The notes under the pieces: generated by a model
What the model was told of the DNA's origin: nothing
The model's database searches: none
What the model saw: only the letters and a program-made list of their open reading frames with translations
Made by a program: the position numbers and the translations under genes
Shown here: one piece after another, positions 1 to 5,832 of the stretch
Position numbering within the stretch: the stretch's first letter is position 1
Layout: each line of letters opens with the position of its first letter
Origin: Thiobacillus sp. UBA2597
GTDB lineage: Bacteria > Pseudomonadota > Gammaproteobacteria > Burkholderiales > Thiobacillaceae
Direction: 5' to 3'
NCBI GenBank assembly: GCA_002339725.1
Contig: DDKN01000053.1
Span: 1 to 8,309 of the forward strand
DNA: 8,309 nucleotides

Positions 1-1469
1 CCCCAGGCGGCGTCGCGCTGCGCCCGGATCATCTCGGTGATGTCGTCGAAGGCGAGCAGACGGTCGCTGTCGGCCTCGCTCGTGAGCGGCGCGCCGCGCG
101 CGAGCAGCACGCGCAGGCCGGCCTCGGTGTCGTACTCCAGCTCGCCCTGCCAGTGGCCGCTGCCGGTGTCGGCAAAGCAGCGTTCCAGCTCGGCCGCCAG
201 CCGGCGCAGGCCGCTCCCGGGCGCGCCCAGTTCGGCCAGGCGGCGCCCGATCAATTGTTCGGGCTCGACCCCGAGCGCCTGCGCCGCCGCGGTGTTCACC
301 GTGCGCACGGTGTAATCCGGACTCAGGGTGATCACGCCGGTGCTGACGCTGCCGAGGATGCTCTCCAGATAGGCCTTGGCCTCCTGCAGCTTGTCCTGGT
401 TCTCCTGGGCCAGCGCCCGGGCGTCGGCCAATTGCCGGGTCATGCGGTTGAACGACTGGGTGAGCATGCCCAGCTCGTCCTGGGCGCCGGTGGCCTGCAC
501 CTGGCTGAAGTCGCCCCGCGCCACGGCACGGGTGCCGCGCGCCAGGGCACGCAGGGGCGCCGCCATGCGCTCGGACAAAATGAAGGCGAGCGAGATGGCC
601 GAGAACAGGGTGAGCGCCAAGGCCAGGGTGAGCGAGAAACCGTACAGGCGCTTGAGCCCGATGCGCGAGAGCGCGAGCTCCTGATAATTGCTGTGCGCGA
701 TCTCGACCTCGCGCGCATCGCGCGCCAGCTGGGGCGGGATGGTGCGCTGCAGCAGCAGGACCCGAACGCTCTCACCCAGGGACAGCAGGTTGACCGGCAC
801 CGCCACCCGGGCGACCAGGCCCTCACCATCCGGCGTCGGTTCGATGCGCGACCAGGGTTGTTGCAGGCGCACCTGCCAGATGGCGGCACTGCTGGGCGGG
901 CGCGGCGCCAGACCGCCCTTGTCATCGGTGGCGAAGCCGAGCAGCCGGCCTTCCAGATCGTACAGGGCGGCCTCGTGCACGGCGATGGTTTCGCGCATCT
1001 CGTTGAGCCGGGCCGCCTGCTCGCCCGGCGGCATCTCCGCCAGTTGCGCCGCCATGGCCTCGGCCTTGCTGACCAGATCGCGTCGCACATGGTCCAGGGC
1101 CGACTGGCCCAGGCTCAGGCCGCCCTGCAGGGCCTGTTCCATGCGCACGTCGAACCAGGACTCGATCGAGCGGGTGAGGAACTGCACCGACACGGCATAG
1201 ACCACGGCCCCCGGCAGCAGGGCCATGAGGGCGAACACCAGGAGCAGGCGCGCGGTGAGCTTGGCGCCGAACACACCGGCGCGGATGCGGCGCACCAGGA
1301 CATAGGCCTGATAACCGATCAGGCCGACCAGGGCGAGGGCGGCCACGCCGGTGACGCTGAGCAGCAGGGTGAAGTGTTCGGCGAAGAAGGCGGTGTTGTC
1401 GGCCGCCAGGGACAGCAGGGCGATCAGCGCCGCGCCGGCCACCAGACTCAGGGTGACGAGGGCGATCAT
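1..1469 (-). CDS. ntrY: NtrY-type sensor histidine kinase (partial, C-terminus beyond left edge)
   Basis: Membrane sensor kinase of the NtrY family, expected to phosphorylate an NtrX-type response regulator (nitrogen or redox/envelope signalling in relatives). The 489 visible codons show three hydrophobic segments near residues 3-22, 33-57 and 72-94. The NtrY-like juxtamembrane motif SVQFLTRSIESWFDVRMEQA follows at 94-113, then an extracytoplasmic region of about 165 residues and a fourth membrane segment at about 277-298. HAMP lies at about 299-352 and PAS at about 365-480. The frame leaves the window at DITEMIRAQRDAAWG, directly before where the family carries its H-box, so the catalytic histidine and ATPase domain are not visible. 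ATG follows the DUF4390 stop by 1 nt, with only a weak GAAG ribosome site inside that gene, which suggests coupled translation. The frame has no stop from 1469 to the edge. Family assignment is firm; the ligand is unknown. Confidence 0.93.
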   Translation of the reverse strand, partial: MIALVTLSLVAGAALIALLSLAADNTAFFAEHFTLLLSVTGVAALALVGLIGYQAYVLVRRIRAGVFGAKLTARLLLVFALMALLPGAVVYAVSVQFLTRSIESWFDVRMEQALQGGLSLGQSALDHVRRDLVSKAEAMAAQLAEMPPGEQAARLNEMRETIAVHEAALYDLEGRLLGFATDDKGGLAPRPPSSAAIWQVRLQQPWSRIEPTPDGEGLVARVAVPVNLLSLGESVRVLLLQRTIPPQLARDAREVEIAHSNYQELALSRIGLKRLYGFSLTLALALTLFSAISLAFILSERMAAPLRALARGTRAVARGDFSQVQATGAQDELGMLTQSFNRMTRQLADARALAQENQDKLQEAKAYLESILGSVSTGVITLSPDYTVRTVNTAAAQALGVEPEQLIGRRLAELGAPGSGLRRLAAELERCFADTGSGHWQGELEYDTEAGLRVLLARGAPLTSEADSDRLLAFDDITEMIRAQRDAAW

Positions 1470-1470
1470 G

Positions 1471-2049
1471 TCAGAGCTTCAGATGCCAGCGAATCCAGTC
1501 CGAATCCATCTGCCAACGATCGGAAGCGAAGGCGTTGACCTGCAGCGGCTTGGGCAGCTGCGAGAGGTCGACGTACATGCGCACACCCGCCCGGTAAGCG
1601 GTTTTCTTCTTGAGCAGGCCGCGCTCGACCACCGCCCAGTGGTTCAGGCTGCCCACCGCGGCCAGCGCGTCGGCCAGGCTGTCGTGGCTGGACAGACGGC
1701 CCGCCGTGTTGACGGTGAAGCTGCGCAGCAGGGCATTGTGGCTCAGTTTGATCGTGCGCTCGGCCTCGGCGATGCCTTCGGCCAGCCAGTAGTCGCGCGG
1801 CCGTTCCAGCTCGAATTTCTGGATGAAGGTGATGGTCACGCCACGCTTCAGGGCCTCCTCCAGCTTGTCGTTGAGCTGGATCTCGAAGCCGCCGGTCAGG
1901 ACATAGTGGTCCTCGCGCGCCACCAGCTCGATCTGCCGGGGCAGGATGCCCTCGGCCAGGAGCGGGATGGCCGCCAGCAGGACGATCAGTCCGCTTACGG
2001 CAGCGAGAAATTTACGCCTTGACCAGGCGGGCATAAAAGAATCCGTCAT
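1471..2049 (-). CDS. DUF4390 envelope protein, conserved neighbour of NtrY
   Basis: Protein of 192 residues matching the DUF4390 family, whose biochemical function is unknown. A basic stretch (SRRK, 10-13) is followed by one hydrophobic segment at about 14-32, so it is either a secreted protein with a signal peptide or a protein with one N-terminal membrane anchor. The remaining body is probably extracytoplasmic. The C-terminal part carries the family-typical DLSQLPKPLQVNAF (161-174) and a Trp-rich end (WQMDSDWIRWHLKL). The start is uncertain. ATG at 2049 overlaps the end of rsmB by 38 nt. ATG at 2034 (MPAWSRRKF) overlaps by 23 nt and has a GGA about 7 nt upstream; both keep the hydrophobic segment. 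It lies between rsmB and ntrY with overlap on one side and a 1-nt gap on the other. I infer coupled production and a possible role together with NtrY. Confidence 0.88.
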   Translation of the reverse strand: MTDSFMPAWSRRKFLAAVSGLIVLLAAIPLLAEGILPRQIELVAREDHYVLTGGFEIQLNDKLEEALKRGVTITFIQKFELERPRDYWLAEGIAEAERTIKLSHNALLRSFTVNTAGRLSSHDSLADALAAVGSLNHWAVVERGLLKKKTAYRAGVRMYVDLSQLPKPLQVNAFASDRWQMDSDWIRWHLKL

Positions 2050-3283
2050 GTTGCGGGTCGGGTAGCCATTGGCCGTCGTGCGCCCCCGGCAGGGTCAGCG
2101 CGTCCCGTCGGGCATCGGGGTGGCGGCCGAGGAAGGCCTGCACCCGGGCCTCGTTTTCCTGGCGGAAGACGCTGCAGGTGGCGTAGAGCAATTTACCACC
2201 CGCCCCCAGGCAAGGCCACAAAGCCTCCAGCAATCGGTCCTGCTCTTTTGTCAGGCTTTCAACATCGGCGACACGCTTGAGCCATTTGCCGTCCGGGTGC
2301 CGGCGCACCACCCCCGAGGCGGAGCAGGGCGCATCGAGCAGGATGCGGTCGAACGGCCGGCCGTCCCACCAGCTGGCCGGGTTACCGGCGTCGGCCGCCA
2401 ACAGCCGGGCGGAAAGGCCCAGGCGATCGAGGTTCTCCCGGACCCGCGCCAGACGCTCGGGGTCGCTGTCGAGGGCGACCAGGTCCAGATCGTGCGCCTC
2501 GAGCAGGTGGCCGGTCTTGCCGCCCGGCGCGGCGCAGGCATCGAGCACGCGCATGCCGTCGGCGCAGTCGAGCAGCCCGGCGGCGGCCTGCGCGCCCAGG
2601 TCCTGCACCGAGACCCATCCCTCGGCGAAGCCGGGCAGGGTAGCCACCGGCACGGGGCGGGCGAGGGTCAGCGCCCAGGGACCGGTCTGTTGCGCGTCAA
2701 GACCCTCCGCCGCGAGTCGGCTCAGGTAGTCGGCCAGGCTCACGCGCCGGCGGTTCACGCGCAAGGTCATCGGGGGATGCTGGGCGGCAGATGCCAGGAT
2801 GGCCTGCCAGTGGTCGGGCCAGTCGGCCTGCACCCGGGCAATCCACCAGGCCGGGAAGTTCCAGCGCGCGACCGGGTCCTGCTCGGCGGCGGCGGCGAGT
2901 TCGGCCTGGCGGCGCTGGAAGCTGCGCAGCACGGCATTGACCAGGCCGCGCGCCTTGGGAAAACGCCGGGTCGCCGCCGCCACCGTCTCGTTGACCACGG
3001 CATAGGCCGCGGCATCGCCCCGCTCCAGTTGGTACAGGCCGACCAGCAGATACCCGGTCAAGCCGGCATCGGCCAGCGGCCTTTCGAGCAGGCGGTCGAG
3101 ATAGAAGCGCAGGCGCCCGTAATGGCGCAGTACGCCATAGGCCAGGTCCTGGGCCGCGGCAAGCTGGCGCGCCTCGGGCCGACCGGCGCGGGCGGCGGCC
3201 AGGGCTGCGGTCAGGCTGCGCCCCTGCTGGAGCACGGCGCCGACCAGTTCGGCCGCCAGGGCGCGGGCGCTGGGGCTAGCCAA
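2012..3283 (-). CDS. rsmB: 16S rRNA (cytosine(967)-C(5))-methyltransferase RsmB
   Basis: SAM-dependent enzyme that makes m5C at 16S rRNA position 967 (E. coli numbering), close to the P site. The 423 residues are close to the E. coli length of 429. An N-terminal NusB-like RNA-binding domain (about 5-130) leads into a Rossmann methyltransferase domain. SAM-binding motif I is LDACAAPGGKTG (247-258). Motif IV is LDAPCSASG (316-324), with the Pro-Cys pair at 319-320. Motif VI is YATCS (367-371), whose Cys370 corresponds to the catalytic nucleophile. The start is TTG at 3283: an in-frame TAG lies 24 nt upstream and no ATG exists near it, and this start aligns well with the family N-terminus. The ribosome site is poor (only a GGGGCG-like stretch). 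The gene follows htpX after 39 nt and its 3' end overlaps the DUF4390 gene. Confidence 0.95.
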   Translation of the reverse strand: MASPSARALAAELVGAVLQQGRSLTAALAAARAGRPEARQLAAAQDLAYGVLRHYGRLRFYLDRLLERPLADAGLTGYLLVGLYQLERGDAAAYAVVNETVAAATRRFPKARGLVNAVLRSFQRRQAELAAAAEQDPVARWNFPAWWIARVQADWPDHWQAILASAAQHPPMTLRVNRRRVSLADYLSRLAAEGLDAQQTGPWALTLARPVPVATLPGFAEGWVSVQDLGAQAAAGLLDCADGMRVLDACAAPGGKTGHLLEAHDLDLVALDSDPERLARVRENLDRLGLSARLLAADAGNPASWWDGRPFDRILLDAPCSASGVVRRHPDGKWLKRVADVESLTKEQDRLLEALWPCLGAGGKLLYATCSVFRQENEARVQAFLGRHPDARRDALTLPGAHDGQWLPDPQHDGFFYARLVKA

Positions 3284-3322
3284 AACGAGGCGCCCCGCCC
3301 GGGCCTAAAGGATGCCGCCGGC

Positions 3323-4180
3323 TCAAAAGCCGCGCCGGGCCAGGGCGAGCAGGCGCTGGATGCGCTGCTCGGTGGCCGGGTGGGTGCGGAACAAACCGGC
3401 CAGGCCGTCGCCGCCGGAGAGCGGGTTGATGATCATCATCTGCGCCGTTTCGGGGTGCAGCTCGGCCGTCTGCAGGGGGACGCCGCGCGCATAGGCCTCG
3501 ATCTTCCTCAAGGCCGAGGCCAGGGCCTCGGGGTCGCCCGAGATCTCGGCGCCGCCCCGGTCGGCCCCGAATTCGCGCGCGCGCGAGATCGCCATCTGGA
3601 TCAGCATGGCGGCCAGCGGGGCCAGGATCATGATCACGATCTGCACCACCGGATGGGCGCCGCGCTCGTTGTTGTGGCCGCCGCCGAACAGGAAGCCGAA
3701 CTGGGCGAGCGCGGAAATGGCGCCGGCCACCGTGGCCGACAGGGTCGAGATCAGGGTGTCGCGGTTCTTCACGTGCGCCAGCTCGTGCGCCATGACGCCG
3801 CGCAGCTCGCGCTCGGTCAGGAGGCGCAGGATGCCGGTGGTTGCGGCAACCGCCGCGTTTTCCGGATTGCGCCCGGTGGCGAAGGCGTTGGGCTGGGCCT
3901 CGTCGATCAGGTAGACGCGCGGCATGGGCAGGTTGGCCCGGCGCGCCAGATCGGCCACCAGGGCGTAGAACTCGGGTGCCTCGTGCGGACCCACCTCCTG
4001 CGCGTTGTACATGCGCAGCACCAGCTTGTCGGAATTCCAGTAGGCCCAGAGGTTCATGGCGCCGCCGATCAGGAGCGCGATCAGCATGCCCTGAGCGCCG
4101 CCGATGGCCATGCCCACGGCGCCGAACAGCGCGACGATGGCCGCCATCAGGAGCGTGGTTTTGAGCCAGTTGTTCAACAT
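3323..4180 (-). CDS. htpX: HtpX membrane zinc metalloprotease
   Basis: Inner-membrane M48 family zinc protease that degrades misfolded membrane proteins, acting with FtsH in E. coli. The 285 residues are normal for the family. Hydrophobic segments lie at about 8-28 and 30-48, then at about 142-162 and 180-198. The zinc site is HELAH (132-136), with His132 and His136 as ligands and Glu133 as the base. The third ligand is most likely Glu203 in AREFGAD. The open frame extends to 4237, but I place the start at the ATG at 4180. A strong GGAGGA ribosome site (4191-4196) lies 10 nt before it, and MLNNWLKT matches the HtpX N-terminus; the extra 19 upstream residues do not resemble the family. The gene lies 60 nt after fmt, and a candidate promoter in that gap could give it separate expression under stress. 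Confidence 0.95.
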   Translation of the reverse strand: MLNNWLKTTLLMAAIVALFGAVGMAIGGAQGMLIALLIGGAMNLWAYWNSDKLVLRMYNAQEVGPHEAPEFYALVADLARRANLPMPRVYLIDEAQPNAFATGRNPENAAVAATTGILRLLTERELRGVMAHELAHVKNRDTLISTLSATVAGAISALAQFGFLFGGGHNNERGAHPVVQIVIMILAPLAAMLIQMAISRAREFGADRGGAEISGDPEALASALRKIEAYARGVPLQTAELHPETAQMMIINPLSGGDGLAGLFRTHPATEQRIQRLLALARRGF

Positions 4181-4190
4181 GGATCGGGTT

Positions 4191-4196
4191 TCCTCC
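4191..4196 (-). promoter_or_regulatory. Strong ribosome binding site of htpX
   Basis: GGAGGA on the minus strand, 10 nt before the ATG at 4180. It decides the htpX start against the upstream in-frame codon at 4237, and it is the best Shine-Dalgarno match of the genes in this window. Confidence 0.75.
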
Positions 4197-4214
4197 GTGT
4201 CAATCGATTCGGCG

Positions 4215-4244
4215 ATTAGATGCCGCCGTTCCGGCAAAATTCAA
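4215..4244 (-). promoter_or_regulatory. Candidate sigma70 promoter of htpX
   Basis: On the minus strand, TTGAAT (4244-4239, four of six to TTGACA) and TCTAAT (4220-4215, five of six to TATAAT) are separated by 18 bp. The -35 element overlaps the fmt stop codon. Transcription would start near 4208 and leave a leader of about 28 nt that includes the strong ribosome site. The spacer contains the small inverted repeat GCCG-GAA-CGGC. This is inferred from consensus match only. Confidence 0.4.
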
Positions 4245-5179
4245 TGGCCGCCGGCCCTGTCGAAGCGCTGGCCGGGCGCCAGCGGATGGCCCGCCAGGAA
4301 GGCTGCCGCCGGCAGGCGCCTGGCGCCGGCCTGCTGCAATTCGATCAGATCGAGCGCCCCTTCGCCGCAGGCGACCGTGATGGCGTCACGGCCGACCCCG
4401 ATGATTTCGCCCGGTTCTCCCTGCCCCTCGGCCGGCCGCGCGCGCCAGAGTTTGACCGTGGCACCGGCAAGCTGTGCCTGAGCGCCCGGCACCGGATTGA
4501 AGGCACGGATCCGGCGCTCGAGCTCGGGCGCCGGGCGGCGCCAGTCGATGGCGGCCTCGGCCTTGTCGATCTTTTTCGCGTAGGTCGCCAGCCGTTCATC
4601 CTGCGGCTCGGCCCGCACCGCACCCGCCTCGAGCCGGGGCAGGAGGGCGACGATCTCGCGCGCACCCAGCGCGGCCAGCTTGTCGTGCAGGCTGCCGGCG
4701 GTGTCGTCGGCCGCGATGGGCAGGACCGCTTTACTCAACATGGCGCCGGTGTCGAGGCCGGCGTCCATCTGCATCAGGGTGATGCCGGTCTCCGTGTCGC
4801 CCGCCTCGATCGCGCGCTGGATCGGCGCCGCCCCGCGCCAGCGCGGCAGCAGCGAGGCGTGGATGTTGACGCAGCCCAGGCGCGGGATGTCGAGCACGCC
4901 CTGGGGCAGGAGCAGGCCATAGGCGGCGACGATCATCAGATCGGCCTGCGCCGCGCGGATGGGTGCCCAGGCGGCGGGGTCCTTCAGCCGTTCCGGCTGT
5001 TCGACGCGCAGGCCGTGCCGGAGCGCCAGTTCCTTGACCGGACTGGCCTTGAGCTTCATGCCGCGCCCGGCCGGCCGGTCGGGCTGGGTCAGGACCAGGG
5101 CGATGTCGTGCCCGGCCGCGATCAGGGCGGCCAGGGCCTGGGCGGCGAATTCCGGGGTGCCGGCGAAGATGAGGCGCAT
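4241..5179 (-). CDS. fmt: Methionyl-tRNA formyltransferase
   Basis: Transfers a formyl group from 10-formyltetrahydrofolate to Met-tRNA(fMet), making the initiator for bacterial translation in the cytoplasm. The 312 residues match the usual length of about 315. The N-terminus MRLIFAGTPEFAA is typical and fixes the start. The folate-binding and catalytic core is visible: the NIHASLLPRWRGAAPIQ signature (105-121), with Asn105 and His107, and Asp143 in DAGLDTG. These correspond to the catalytic Asn106, His108 and Asp144 of E. coli. The C-terminal OB-like tRNA-binding domain occupies roughly 205-312. No Shine-Dalgarno sequence is visible before the ATG (the preceding bases read CCCACGCCTTC). An inverted repeat lies in the 53-nt gap between the def stop and this start. 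Pairing with def is the standard arrangement. Confidence 0.97.
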   Translation of the reverse strand: MRLIFAGTPEFAAQALAALIAAGHDIALVLTQPDRPAGRGMKLKASPVKELALRHGLRVEQPERLKDPAAWAPIRAAQADLMIVAAYGLLLPQGVLDIPRLGCVNIHASLLPRWRGAAPIQRAIEAGDTETGITLMQMDAGLDTGAMLSKAVLPIAADDTAGSLHDKLAALGAREIVALLPRLEAGAVRAEPQDERLATYAKKIDKAEAAIDWRRPAPELERRIRAFNPVPGAQAQLAGATVKLWRARPAEGQGEPGEIIGVGRDAITVACGEGALDLIELQQAGARRLPAAAFLAGHPLAPGQRFDRAGGH

Positions 5180-5192
5180 GAAGGCGTGGGGC

Positions 5193-5232
5193 GCAAGCGA
5201 CGAGGCGTGAATTGTACTTCGCCTCGCCTTGC
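5193..5232 (-). repeat. Inverted repeat (hairpin) between def and fmt
   Basis: An inner stem of 7 bp (5201-5207 with 5220-5226, CGAGGCG/CGCCTCG) closes a 12-nt loop. After a small asymmetric internal loop, an outer 5-bp stem (GCAAG 5193-5197 with CTTGC 5228-5232) follows. It begins immediately after the def stop codon and ends 13 nt before the fmt ATG. No U-run follows on the minus strand, so it is not a standard intrinsic terminator. It could slow decay of the mRNA or tune fmt translation, which lacks a visible ribosome site. Confidence 0.5.
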
Positions 5233-5736
5233 TTACATCGCTTCGCGCGCCCGCTTCATCAGCTTCTGCTTGATCCGGTCCTGCTTGAGGCGCGACAGGT
5301 ATTCGACGAAGACCTTGCCCTTGAGGTGATCGATCTCGTGCTGGATGCAGATGGCGAGCAGGCCGTCGGCCTCGAGCTCGAATTCCTCGCCGTCGAGGTT
5401 GAGCGCGCGCACGCGGATGCGCTCGGCGCGTTTGACCTCCTCGTAGATGCCGGGCACCGACAGACAGCCTTCCTCGAACACCGTTTCGCCATCGGCCTCG
5501 ATGATCTGCGGATTGATGAAGGTCATCAGCTGATCGTGGGTCTCGCTCACGTCGAGCACCAGCATCTGGATGTGATGATCGACCTGGGTCGCGGCCAGGC
5601 CGATGCCGGGCGCGGCATACATGGTCTCGGCCATGTCGGCCGCCAGCTTGCGGATGTGCTCGTCGACCTTGTCCACCGGCTTGGCCACGATGTGCAGACG
5701 CGGGTCGGGGTAGTGCAGTATTTTCAACAAAGCCAT
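5233..5736 (-). CDS. def: Peptide deformylase
   Basis: Metalloenzyme that removes the formyl group from the N-terminal methionine of nascent proteins at the ribosome. The product has 167 residues, normal for the type found in Gram-negative bacteria. All three family motifs are intact: GIGLAATQ (44-51), EGCLSVP (89-95) with metal ligand Cys91, and QHEIDHL (132-138) with metal ligands His133 and His137 and catalytic Glu134. The start is the ATG at 5736 (MALLKILHYPDPRL, typical of the family) with a weak GAGAAG ribosome site. An upstream in-frame TTG at 5757 would add seven unlikely residues and lies inside an inverted repeat. It is the first gene of the minus-strand unit, so the divergent intergenic region should hold its promoter. 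Confidence 0.97.
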   Translation of the reverse strand: MALLKILHYPDPRLHIVAKPVDKVDEHIRKLAADMAETMYAAPGIGLAATQVDHHIQMLVLDVSETHDQLMTFINPQIIEADGETVFEEGCLSVPGIYEEVKRAERIRVRALNLDGEEFELEADGLLAICIQHEIDHLKGKVFVEYLSRLKQDRIKQKLMKRAREAM

Positions 5737-5751
5737 ATGCTTCTCGTCGTC

Positions 5752-5771
5752 AGGCAAGCGCGATCTTGCCT
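5752..5771. repeat. Perfect inverted repeat in the def leader / divergent region
   Basis: AGGCAAG (5752-5758) and CTTGCCT (5765-5771) are exact reverse complements separated by six bases (CGCGAT). Total length is 20 bp. It lies 15 bp upstream of the def ATG, downstream of the presumed def promoter and upstream of the LysM-gene -10. It could be a protein-binding operator or a hairpin in the def mRNA leader. It is not a terminator of a gene in this window, since no transcript is expected to enter from either side. Confidence 0.5.
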
Positions 5772-5784
5772 TTTCCGTATCCAG

Positions 5785-5805
5785 TTGGCGTTAGTATAAC
5801 GAACC
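5785..5805. promoter_or_regulatory. Overlapping divergent -10-like elements for def and the LysM gene
   Basis: The only AT-rich patch of the divergent region is GTTAGTATAAC (5790-5800), itself an imperfect palindrome. On the minus strand it reads TATACT (5798-5793) and on the plus strand TATAAC (5795-5800), each five of six to the sigma70 -10. No convincing -35 is present at 16-18 bp in either direction. A minus transcript starting near 5786 would have a leader of about 50 nt. Placement is supported by the divergent gene layout; exact elements are inferred. Confidence 0.45.
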
Positions 5806-5832
5806 AGAATCGCCGCTCCGATGGGGACCACC

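Noticed and set aside
153..1538. Long plus-strand open frame (461 codons) opposite ntrY.
   Set aside because: GC-rich shadow frame: its product is rich in Gly, Gln, His and Arg with no recognisable family, whereas the opposite strand encodes an intact NtrY-type protein.
3297..3304. GCCCGGGC palindrome between htpX and rsmB as a terminator or operator.
   Set aside because: Only 8 bp without a loop or U-run, and such palindromes are expected by chance in very GC-rich DNA.
4199..4204. Exact TTGACA on the minus strand upstream of htpX.
   Set aside because: A -10 at 17 bp would fall on the htpX start codon (ATGTTG) and does not resemble the consensus.
2069..4219. Plus-strand open frame of 716 codons opposite rsmB and htpX.
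   Set aside because: Low-complexity Gly/Gln/Arg/His translation typical of antisense frames in high-GC genes. Both strands cannot plausibly be under selection here, and all rsmB and htpX motifs are intact on the minus strand.
4220..5799. Plus-strand open frames opposite fmt and def.
   Set aside because: Shadows of the fmt and def coding sequences, without family resemblance.
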